A stretch of 39,358 nt of DNA. It comes from Candidatus Tanganyikabacteria bacterium. GTDB lineage: Bacteria; Cyanobacteriota; Sericytochromatia; S15B-MN24; VGJW01. The DNA is taken from positions 1 to 39,358 of the forward strand of contig VGJY01000016.1 of NCBI GenBank assembly GCA_016867235.1. The letters are read 5' to 3'. Made by a program: the position numbers and the translations under genes. Below the pieces are notes generated by a model. The model saw only the letters and a program-made list of their open reading frames with translations. It made no database searches and was not told where the DNA came from. Positions 8,138 through 15,360 of this stretch are shown here, piece after piece (the stretch's first letter is position 1; the number at the start of each line of letters is the position of its first letter).

Positions 8138-10639
8138 ATGGCCGCGATTCTGCCGCTCGACCTGCGCGACCTCCTCCTGGCGCGGGCCCGCCACGCCCTG
8201 GGCGCCGGGCGCGGCGCCGCCGACCCGCAACGCATGTGCCGCGAGGTACTGGGCGAGATCTTTCGAGATCTGGCTGAAGAAGCCCGCCAGGGGCGCCTGG
8301 GACAGCAGGCCTGGGGCGAGCTGGCCGATCTCTACGCACCGCTGCTCGATCTGCGCCCGGCCGTGGCCGACGGCGCCCTCGTCCTGGGTACGTCGGCCCT
8401 GGGCGGCGAGCGCAAGGAGTCGGGCTCGTACTACACGCCGGCGCCGCTGGTGTCGGCGATCCTGGATTCGACGCTCGAGCCGCTGATCATTCGGGCCTGC
8501 GCCGAGGCCGATCCGGCGGCCGCCCTGCTCGCCCTCGCGGTGGTCGATCCGGCTTGCGGGAGCGGGCAGTTCCTGGTCGCGGCCGCCCGGCGCCTGGCAA
8601 CCGCCCTCGCGCGCGCCGCGCGGCTCCCCTATCGCGAGGCCCTGCGCGAAATCGTCGGCAACTGTCTCTTCGGTCTCGACCACGATCCGACCGCCGCGCT
8701 GATCTGCCGCGTCAGCCTCTGGCTGGAGGCCCGGGACTTCGCGTTGCCCCTCGAACGGCGCATCCGCGTCGGCAACGGGCTGATGGGCGCCACGCCGGCA
8801 CTGGTCGCCGCCGGCCTGCCCGACGCGGCATTCACGCCCATCGAGGGCGACGACCCGCAGGTATGCAGGGCCCTCCGCCAGGCCAACCGCCAGGCCGCCC
8901 CCGGACCCATCGACGGCTGGAACGGCGCCGTTGCCGACGCCTGGTGCGCCGCCTTCGTCTGGCGCAAACGCCGGGACGCTCCAGCCGCGCCCACCGACGC
9001 CACTCTCCGGGCATTGTCCCGCGGGGAGGGCATAGCGCGGGACACGGCGCGGGAAATCGCTCGCCTGGCGGCCGAGTTCGGCTTCTGCCACGGGCACCTC
9101 GCATTCCCGGAGGTCCGCGGCGGCTTCGCTGCGGCCATCGGCAACCCGCCCTGGGAGCGGGTCAAGGTGCAGGACAAGGAGTGGTTCGGCGTGCGCCACG
9201 CCGCCATCGCCGGCGCACGCAACGCCGCGCACCGCGCCCGCGCCATCGCGGCCCTGGCCGACACGGCACCGGAACTGCTCGCGGCCTTTCGCGCCGCCTG
9301 CCGCATCGCCGCGGCCGAGAGCCACTTCGCCCGCCACTCGGGACGATTCCCGCTCTGCGGCAAGGGCGACGTCAACACCTACGCCCTGTTCGCCGAAGCG
9401 TTCCGCGATCTCATCGGTCCGGAGGGTCGCGCCGGCTTCATCGTGCCGTCGGGCATCGCCACCGACCACCACACCCGCGACTTCTTCGGCGCGCTGCTGC
9501 GCGACGGCTCGCTGGTGAGCCTGTTCGACTTCGAGAATCGCAAGGGGCTGTTCCCGGAGGTCGACCGGCGCGTCAAGTTCGCCCTGGTGACGCTCACCGG
9601 CCAGGCGCGCCCGGCGGCGCAGGCCGAGTTCGCGTTCTTCGCGCACTCGGTCGCGGATCTGGCGGATGCGGGACGGCGCCTGACGTTGACGAACGACGAC
9701 CTGGCGCTGCTCAACCCCAACAGCGGCACGTGCCCCATCTTCCGCAGCGCTCGGGAGGCCGGACTGGTGCGTACGCTGTACGAGAGGGCCGGCGTCTTCG
9801 TGCGGGAGGGCGTGCCTGGCGGCAACCCCTGGGGCGCGTCCTTCTGCCGCATGTTCGACATGGCGGGCGACTCCGGCCGTTTCGAATCCGAGAGCGGCGC
9901 GGCCCGGCTCCCGCTTTACGAAGCCAAGCTCCTCCACCAGTTCGATCACCGCTGGGCGACGTTTGCCGGCGGCCGGTTGCGACCGGTGACGCCGGACGAG
10001 AAGGTCGGCGCGGGGCGTGCGATCGCCCCGCGCTACTGGGTCGGTCGCGAGGCGGTCAGGGAGCGGCTGGGAGCGGAGCCCGGCTGGCTCTTCGCCTTTC
10101 GTGACATCGCGCGCAACACCGACGAGCGCACGGCGATCGCCGCCATCCTGCCGCTCGCGGCGGTCAGCCACCACGCCCCCCTCCTGCTTGCGGAGCGCCC
10201 GCCTGCCGAGCAAGCTTGCCTGCTGGCGAACTTCAACTCGCTGGCTCTCGACTTCGCGGCCCGTACGAAGGTGGGCGGCACGCATCTCACGTTCTTCATC
10301 GTGAAGCAGTTGCCGCTGCTTCCACCGGGTGCCTACGAACCGCCGCTGCGGGACTGGATCGCCGAGCGCGTGGTCGAACTGACTTGCACGACGCCCGACC
10401 TCCTGCCGTTCGGCCGCGCCTGCGGGTACCGGGGAACTCCCTTCGCGTGGGATCCCGAGCGGCGGTTCCGGCTCCGGTGCGAGCTGGACGCGGCCTTCTT
10501 CCGGCTCTACGGCGTGCCGCGCGACGAAATCCCCTTCATCCTCGCCACGTTTCCCATTCTCGAGCGAAAGGATCGCGCCCGGTCCGGGTATTACCGGACC
10601 CAGGAGGCGATTCTTGCCTCCTTCGACAGGATGCAATGA
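8138..10639 (+). CDS. Eco57I/type IIG-like N6-adenine DNA methyltransferase
   Basis: The 833-residue protein has the gamma-class adenine methyltransferase layout: a helical N-terminus, the motif X region ERKESGSYYTP (91-101), the SAM-binding motif I DPACGSGQF (137-145) and the catalytic motif IV NPPW (336-339). A long C-terminal part (about 370-833) probably holds target recognition. The style is that of Eco57I-type and PglX-like enzymes. The protein is shorter than a typical PglX (about 1200 residues). I see no PD-(D/E)XK nuclease motif at the N-terminus, so it is more likely methyltransferase-only than a bifunctional type IIG enzyme. A partner gene overlaps its stop codon. No restriction gene, BREX or DISARM component is recognisable nearby. 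The ATG has no clear ribosome site. Confidence 0.87.
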   Translation: MAAILPLDLRDLLLARARHALGAGRGAADPQRMCREVLGEIFRDLAEEARQGRLGQQAWGELADLYAPLLDLRPAVADGALVLGTSALGGERKESGSYYTPAPLVSAILDSTLEPLIIRACAEADPAAALLALAVVDPACGSGQFLVAAARRLATALARAARLPYREALREIVGNCLFGLDHDPTAALICRVSLWLEARDFALPLERRIRVGNGLMGATPALVAAGLPDAAFTPIEGDDPQVCRALRQANRQAAPGPIDGWNGAVADAWCAAFVWRKRRDAPAAPTDATLRALSRGEGIARDTAREIARLAAEFGFCHGHLAFPEVRGGFAAAIGNPPWERVKVQDKEWFGVRHAAIAGARNAAHRARAIAALADTAPELLAAFRAACRIAAAESHFARHSGRFPLCGKGDVNTYALFAEAFRDLIGPEGRAGFIVPSGIATDHHTRDFFGALLRDGSLVSLFDFENRKGLFPEVDRRVKFALVTLTGQARPAAQAEFAFFAHSVADLADAGRRLTLTNDDLALLNPNSGTCPIFRSAREAGLVRTLYERAGVFVREGVPGGNPWGASFCRMFDMAGDSGRFESESGAARLPLYEAKLLHQFDHRWATFAGGRLRPVTPDEKVGAGRAIAPRYWVGREAVRERLGAEPGWLFAFRDIARNTDERTAIAAILPLAAVSHHAPLLLAERPPAEQACLLANFNSLALDFAARTKVGGTHLTFFIVKQLPLLPPGAYEPPLRDWIAERVVELTCTTPDLLPFGRACGYRGTPFAWDPERRFRLRCELDAAFFRLYGVPRDEIPFILATFPILERKDRARSGYYRTQEAILASFDRMQ

Positions 10640-11391
10640 CTTACCGCGACTTCCTGACAGCCTGTGCCGGCCGCGCCCTGGCCGCCGCCGACGACGCCTT
10701 GCCGGCCGGGCTGGAGACCCCGCGCGAGGAGGCACTGGCGCTCGCCGCCGAGTGGCGGGAAGCTTGCGCGGAACTCGACTCGCCCGGCGACGCCGACGAG
10801 TACATGGAGGCGGCTCGAACGCACGCCATCCGCTGCGCCGCGGAAGTGCTGGCCGTGGCCACGGATCCCGCTCCCACCCCGGCCGACGTGGCGCGGGCGC
10901 GGGACGCGGCCTGCGCCGCGGCAGCGCATGCCGCCGAGGTGGCTGCGTGGGAGACGGCCCAGGAAGGCGAGGCCGACCCCTGGGTGAGCGTGCTCGATCG
11001 GGTGGACGATCTGCGCTGCGACAAGGGCGAGTACCGCCAGTGGCTGGCCGCCCTCGACGTGGCCCGGGTGGCGATCACCGATGCCGCCGCCGGTGAGGTC
11101 GACGCCGTGCGAGCCGACCGCATCAGCTGGTGGGACCGCATTCGCGGCGCCGGCGAGAAAGCCCGCGCCAAGGTCGCCGACCGTCGCGCCGAACCCGGCG
11201 CCGCGGCGCGCGTGTGGGACGCGGTAGACCGCGCCCTCGAAGGGCTTGCGAAGCTGGATCCCGCCGCACTGCGCCTTGACGACCCGGGTGATCCGCAGAT
11301 CCCGCCGATCCTGCTGGCCGCCCTCGCGGCCGGCGAGATCGCGCGACTCGCCGAGCAGGAGCGACAGGAAGCCGATCTGGCCCGGAGCTAG
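10636..11391 (+). CDS. Ala-rich helical protein, partner of the methyltransferase
   Basis: The 251-residue protein starts at ATG 10636, overlapping the methyltransferase stop by four bases (ATGA), which implies translational coupling. It is very rich in Ala, Glu, Asp and Arg and looks almost wholly alpha-helical. It has a conserved-looking DPWVSVLDRVDDLRCDKGEYRQW segment (about 114-136) and a basic patch RISWWDRIRGAGEKARAKV. No catalytic motif, signal peptide or membrane helix is seen, and I recognise no family. The coupling suggests a function with the methyltransferase, for example a specificity, regulatory or effector subunit, but that is inference. Confidence 0.75.
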   Translation: MTYRDFLTACAGRALAAADDALPAGLETPREEALALAAEWREACAELDSPGDADEYMEAARTHAIRCAAEVLAVATDPAPTPADVARARDAACAAAAHAAEVAAWETAQEGEADPWVSVLDRVDDLRCDKGEYRQWLAALDVARVAITDAAAGEVDAVRADRISWWDRIRGAGEKARAKVADRRAEPGAAARVWDAVDRALEGLAKLDPAALRLDDPGDPQIPPILLAALAAGEIARLAEQERQEADLARS

Positions 11392-11421
11392 CCTGACTCG
11401 CACGGGTCGAGAGTCCAACGA

Positions 11422-11502
11422 GCGCCTGGGACCGCCGGCATCTTGCCGGCCCCACGGGCGATCGCAAGTGGCAGCCGGCGTGACGCCGGCGGTCCCAGGC
11501 GC
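11422..11502. repeat. Large palindromic hairpin between convergent genes (element 2)
   Basis: Perfect 18-base inverted arms (11422-11439 and 11485-11502) are built on GCGCCTGGGACCGCCGGC. An inner GCCGGC pair and a CCAC/GTGG core surround GATCGCAA. It lies between the convergent 10636 and fpg genes and may act as a bidirectional terminator. Its layout resembles the element at 43-93. The rest of the 11392-11521 gap shows no gene. Confidence 0.65.
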
Positions 11503-11521
11503 CGGTCGAAACAATCGACGG

Positions 11522-12301
11522 TCAAGGTGAGTTTGCATAGTCCGCCGGCTGGCAGCGCGGGCAGAAGTACGCCGTACGGCCGGCGATGCGCCGGCTCGCT
11601 ACGGGCATGCCGCACTCGGGGCAAGGTTTTCCGCCCCGGCGGTGCACCCGCGGCACGAAAGTCCCCGTCTCGATACCGCCCGCGGCCAGGCTCTCGCGCA
11701 TCACCTCCTGGATCGCGGCGTGAATGGCGGCGGCCTCGGAGGTCGACAAGCGCCGCCGGGCGGGATGGACGCGTGCCCGGAAGAGCGCCTCGTCCGAGTA
11801 GATGTTGCCCACGCCCGCGGCGATGGCCTGGTCCAGGAGCAGGGCCTTGGCCGGCGCCATCATCCCGGCGATGCGCGAGGCGAGATAGTCGACGGTGAAA
11901 CGCGGATCCAGGGGTTCGGGTCCCAATCGCCGCAACGTTTCGGAAGCGGGCAGCTTTCCGGCCGGCACCATGTAGAGTCGGCCCAGGCGCCGCGGGTCCT
12001 CGAAGTAGAGCCGCTCCCCCCCGTCGAGCAGCCACTCGGCCCGTACGTGCGGCGGCCGCCTGTCGGCGGGGCCCAGGCACAGCCACCCGGTCAGACCCAG
12101 GTGGATCAGCAGGTCGCGATCCCCCAGGCGCAGGAAGAGGAACTTGCCGCGGCGATCGATTCCGGCGATCCGCCGGCCGACGGCGAGGCCGAGATCGTGG
12201 AAACGCGGACTATCGGGCGCCTCGACCGCCTGGATCCGGCGCCCGGCGAGCCGCGGTTCGAGCTGCCTCCGGAGCGACTCCACTTCTGGCAGTTCTGGCA
12301 T
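11522..12301 (-). CDS. mutM: Formamidopyrimidine-DNA glycosylase (Fpg/MutM)
   Basis: The 259-residue protein begins with MPELPEVE, whose Pro2 is the Schiff-base nucleophile and Glu3 the catalytic acid. Lys53 in RRGKF is the usual DNA-contacting lysine. The C-terminal zinc finger has Cys227, Cys230, Cys247 and Cys250. The helix-two-turn-helix segment AAGVGNIYSDEALF is present. Length and order match bifunctional base-excision glycosylase/AP lyases that remove 8-oxoguanine and formamidopyrimidines. Nei (endonuclease VIII) is less likely given the MPELPEVE start and the GNIY motif. The gene is divergent from the hemerythrin gene across 65 bases, so the two oxidative-stress-related genes may share a control region. 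Confidence 0.95.
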   Translation of the reverse strand: MPELPEVESLRRQLEPRLAGRRIQAVEAPDSPRFHDLGLAVGRRIAGIDRRGKFLFLRLGDRDLLIHLGLTGWLCLGPADRRPPHVRAEWLLDGGERLYFEDPRRLGRLYMVPAGKLPASETLRRLGPEPLDPRFTVDYLASRIAGMMAPAKALLLDQAIAAGVGNIYSDEALFRARVHPARRRLSTSEAAAIHAAIQEVMRESLAAGGIETGTFVPRVHRRGGKPCPECGMPVASRRIAGRTAYFCPRCQPADYANSP

Positions 12302-12366
12302 TGCGCACCTTCCGGCACCGGAGAATACTCCCCGGGACTGGGGTTGGATACCGGTAGGAGGTCGGG

Positions 12367-12870
12367 ATGGACGCCATCGAGAGCTTGAAGCAGGACCACA
12401 AGCGGGTGCTTGCGTTGATCGACCAGTGCGAGGGCGATGTCGCGCCCGAGCAATTGCATGACCTCGGGAAGCAGATCGTTCGCGAATTGAGCATCCACGC
12501 GGAACTGGAAGAGAAGCTCGTTTACCCGAAGGTTCGCGTGCTGCCGGAGGCGGAGGCCAACTTCGAGATCGTCGAGGCCCTGGAGCAGCACCATGTGATC
12601 AAGCTGATCATCGGAGAACTGAATGGCATGCGGCCGGACGACGACGTGTACCTCGCGAAGATCCTCACGCTCCGGGACGTGCTCGAGGCCCACATCGACG
12701 AAGAGGAGGGGGAAATCTTTCCCATGGCCGAGCGGCACATGAGCAAGAACCAGCTGAAGGACCTGGGCCGGGACATGGAGGAGATGCGCGGGAAGCTCGA
12801 GGAGCAAGGGCCGAACCTGGTCGTGACGATGTTCCGCGAGGTCGCCGAGCAGATCCGCCGGATGGTCTGA
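12367..12870 (+). CDS. Hemerythrin-like (HHE cation-binding) domain protein
   Basis: The 167-residue four-helix protein carries the spaced hemerythrin ligands: His11 in QDHKR, His44 and Glu48 in HAELE, His75/His76 in LEQHHVIK, and His109 with Glu113 in HIDEEEGEIFP. Such proteins bind a di-iron centre and sense or scavenge oxygen, nitric oxide or peroxide, or store iron. No membrane segment or second domain is seen, so it is cytosolic. An AGGAGG site (12356-12361) precedes the ATG with good spacing. It ends in a shared hairpin at 12883-12906. Confidence 0.92.
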   Translation: MDAIESLKQDHKRVLALIDQCEGDVAPEQLHDLGKQIVRELSIHAELEEKLVYPKVRVLPEAEANFEIVEALEQHHVIKLIIGELNGMRPDDDVYLAKILTLRDVLEAHIDEEEGEIFPMAERHMSKNQLKDLGRDMEEMRGKLEEQGPNLVVTMFREVAEQIRRMV

Positions 12871-12882
12871 CAAAATGCATGA

Positions 12883-12906
12883 CCGGGCGGCCGCGAGGCC
12901 GCCCGG
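12883..12906. terminator. Bidirectional hairpin terminator candidate
   Basis: A 10-base perfect stem, CCGGGCGGCC (12883-12892) with its complement (12897-12906), has a GCGA loop. It lies between two convergent stop codons. On the minus strand a short T-rich stretch (ATTTTG) follows some bases later. No T-run follows on the plus strand. Confidence 0.65.
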
Positions 12907-12921
12907 TTGGACGCTGTGGCG

Positions 12922-13788
12922 CTACGAGGCGGTCGTGTTGACCGTCGGCGCGGGTGCCGGCGTGACGGGAACCGGTGCCGGGGCCTGCGTCGTGCCGCCC
13001 GTGGCGCCCGTTTCGGGTGTTCCCGCCGGGCCCGCGGCGGCGGCGCCCGCCGCGACCTTCTTGGCGGCGAGGCCCTTCTGGTAGGCCTCTTCTTCTTCCT
13101 TGCGCCGCTTGTCGGATGCGTCGATCGACTGCTGCACGACCTTGGTCGCCAGGTCGAAGACCTTCGGGTTGGCCTGCCAGTCCGGATCGATGCCGGCCGC
13201 CTCGAGGGCTTCCTTGAGCTTCATGTCGGACATGTCCAGCGACCCGTTGCCATTGCCGTCCCACGCGATGGTGTTGCCGGTCGCCTTGTTGACCACGGCC
13301 TTCTTGCCGTCGACCGTGGTGACCTCGGCGTCGATGCCGTAACGCTCCTTGAGCTTCTTGGCCAGGTCCTCGGGGCTGATGTTGCCCTTGGCGTCCCGGA
13401 TGGTCCGGTACACGGCCAGGGCCTCGCTCTCGAGCATCGTGAACTTCTTGGACGCGCCCATCCCGGTGCCCGCGACTTCGATCATGCGGGGCGAGGGCGG
13501 CGGCGGCGGCGGCTCCGTGTACTTCACCTCGTTGACCGTCTGTCCCGGCACGGACTCGTACTTCCGGGGCTGCTCGGTGGCCGGCTTGATCTCCGACGGC
13601 ACGCCGGGCTGCGTCGGCGGCACCTCGACGTCGCCGAACTTGGGCGCCTCGACGAGCTTGCCGGGATCGGTCGGCTTGACCTCCGGCGCATCAACCAGGC
13701 CCCAGCCCTCGCGGGGTTTGCCGTCAGCGCCTACCAGCCCCGAAGAGACGTACGTGTTGTTGTTGGTCGCTCCCACTCCACCGGACAT
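12922..13788 (-). CDS. EF-hand-like protein with disordered Pro-rich N-terminus
   Basis: The 288-residue protein has no clear signal peptide. Residues 1-110 are Pro/Gly/Val-rich with a run of six prolines near 93-98 and look disordered. A compact middle region (about 115-205) contains a degenerate EF-like loop (DAKGNISPED near 132) and a good dockerin/EF-type loop DGNGNGSLDMSD at 177-188. A Lys/Glu helix and a Pro/Thr/Ala tail follow. It may bind calcium. The function is unknown. The start ATG follows a strong GGGGGG-type ribosome site. The 133-base gap upstream (13789-13921) contains an ACGTACGTACGT tract but no promoter I can support. Confidence 0.75.
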   Translation of the reverse strand: MSGGVGATNNNTYVSSGLVGADGKPREGWGLVDAPEVKPTDPGKLVEAPKFGDVEVPPTQPGVPSEIKPATEQPRKYESVPGQTVNEVKYTEPPPPPPSPRMIEVAGTGMGASKKFTMLESEALAVYRTIRDAKGNISPEDLAKKLKERYGIDAEVTTVDGKKAVVNKATGNTIAWDGNGNGSLDMSDMKLKEALEAAGIDPDWQANPKVFDLATKVVQQSIDASDKRRKEEEEAYQKGLAAKKVAAGAAAAGPAGTPETGATGGTTQAPAPVPVTPAPAPTVNTTAS

Positions 13789-13921
13789 TTCGTTCCCCCC
13801 TTATTGCCGTCGGTCCCCGACGGCGGTCGCACGTGTGTTTTCCGGCGCCTGGCGCGAACCTTCCTAAACTTGCAATCCCTTGAAAACGCCTTAACGGGCT
13901 GCACACATTACGTACGTACGT

Positions 13922-15358
13922 CTAGGGGGCAGTCGAGCCCTGGCGCCGGCGCCGCAGGCGCAGCCACAGCCCCGCAAGCGCGGTTCCGGCGAGCAGGGCC
14001 AGCGCCGCCCCGGTCTCCAGGGCGGTCTGCCACCACGGGACGTAGTAGAGGCGCGCCTCGCCGGCGCGCACCAGTTGTTGCGCGCGGTTCGAGAGGTTGC
14101 CCGGCACCGTCAGGCCCAGCCCGCGCAGTAGCTCCGGCAACATCGTGTGGAGCACGGGGTGGCCGCGCAGGTAGTGGACGCGCGGATCGAGGCGGTAGCG
14201 GGCCGGCGCCGCGTCGTCGATGACGAAGTACGGCCCCTCGCGGACGTGCCGTTCGAAGTCGGGATCGTCCGCGTCGCCGATGAGGAACGTCGGCACGCCC
14301 CGCAACGCCATGGCCTTGACCCAGGTGCCGTCGCGCAGGAACAGGTCGGCGACGGACTTCCAGTGCCCGAGGGTTCCGGCATACGTCACCCCGCCGCCGA
14401 CGATGACGTTGAACGGAAAGTAATCCCAGCCCTGGCGCGGGCGCCGCGCCTCGACGCGCGCCGCCTCGAGCGGCACGCCCAGGATGCCGATGGCGTCCGG
14501 GTCCGCCGTACCGAGGCCGATCGCGGCCCCCTCGGCCGCGAAGCGCAGGGTCGCGGGATCCAGGCCGAGCAGGCGGCAGATCGTGACGTCCATGGCGACC
14601 GGATCCGTGGCGGCCAGGACGCACCCGCACCAGCGCGGGGTGTTGGCTAGAGGCCCGTCGCCCTCACCCACGACGAGGGCGTCGCAGACGTTGAGGGCGG
14701 GGCGGGACACCGACATGACGTCCACCCACTCCTGGAACGCGAGCGCGTCGTGGTGCTCCTGGCGGCCCTCCTCCAGGCCGATGACGCCCACCCAGTTCTT
14801 GATCGCGCCCGAGATGGGATCCATGTGATGGGTCTTGGCCTTGCAGGCGTTGACGATCACGTCGGCGGCCAGCAGCGGCTCCGGCAGCCGGATCCGGCGC
14901 AGCGCCCTGCCGCCCGGGATTGCGACCTCGCGGTACCGGCACTCGTCGAAGAACACGATCTCGCCGCCGGCGGCCCTCACCGCCGAGGACATGCCGGTGG
15001 CCTGCATGACCAGCCAGGTCCGGTCCATGCCGGAACTCTCGCCGACCAGGACGCGCGCCGCGCCGGCTTCCCGGCAGAGGTTCAGGAGCGCCACGACCAC
15101 CCGCGGATCCGTCGTGATCCCTTCGTCGGCCAGCATCGGTCCGGTCTGGTTCGGCTTGATGAGCACGGTCTGGCCCGGCCGCACGAAGGTGCCCATCCCC
15201 CCGAAATGGTCGATCGCCTCGCGGACCAGGGCCGTGAGGGATTCCTGCGTCCGGTGTCGCTCCGCGGTGCGCGCGATCGCCACGGCGGCCCGGGCCCGCA
15301 CGACCCGCCGGACGCCCGGCGCCCGCCGCTCGGGCGGGAAGAACCGCTCGCCGCGCAT
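13922..15358 (-). CDS. DUF362-domain protein with C-terminal membrane anchor
   Basis: I place the start at ATG 15358, preceded by a strong GGAGGTGA site, giving 478 residues. The main body (about 20-430) matches the DUF362 pattern: VLIKPNQTG, DPRVVVALLNLCREAGAARV, ACKAKTHHMDPISGAIKN, and a Cys-containing ATDPVAMDVTICRLLGLDP. Members are often annotated as iron-sulfur-linked proteins, but the function is not firmly known. Here no ferredoxin-type cysteine cluster is visible. The C-terminus has one hydrophobic helix (about 450-470) followed by an Arg-rich tail, suggesting membrane attachment. The gene begins 2 bases after the stop of the debranching-type gene and is surely cotranscribed with it. 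Confidence 0.82.
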   Translation of the reverse strand: MRGERFFPPERRAPGVRRVVRARAAVAIARTAERHRTQESLTALVREAIDHFGGMGTFVRPGQTVLIKPNQTGPMLADEGITTDPRVVVALLNLCREAGAARVLVGESSGMDRTWLVMQATGMSSAVRAAGGEIVFFDECRYREVAIPGGRALRRIRLPEPLLAADVIVNACKAKTHHMDPISGAIKNWVGVIGLEEGRQEHHDALAFQEWVDVMSVSRPALNVCDALVVGEGDGPLANTPRWCGCVLAATDPVAMDVTICRLLGLDPATLRFAAEGAAIGLGTADPDAIGILGVPLEAARVEARRPRQGWDYFPFNVIVGGGVTYAGTLGHWKSVADLFLRDGTWVKAMALRGVPTFLIGDADDPDFERHVREGPYFVIDDAAPARYRLDPRVHYLRGHPVLHTMLPELLRGLGLTVPGNLSNRAQQLVRAGEARLYYVPWWQTALETGAALALLAGTALAGLWLRLRRRRQGSTAP

Positions 15359-15360
15359 CG

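Noticed and set aside
7958-10735. Very long open frame (over 900 codons) on the minus strand opposite the Eco57I-like methyltransferase gene
   Set aside because: It is antisense to a gene with clear methyltransferase motifs. Its translation is Arg/Gly/Ala-rich without motifs, and such frames are expected in GC-rich coding DNA.
8138-11391. BREX or DISARM defence locus
   Set aside because: Only a methyltransferase is present. No PglZ, BrxC, DrmA/B or other core component is recognisable on either side.
13909-13921. ACGTACGTACGT tract as a regulatory operator
   Set aside because: It is a simple short repeat next to a stop codon, with no second copy or supporting context.
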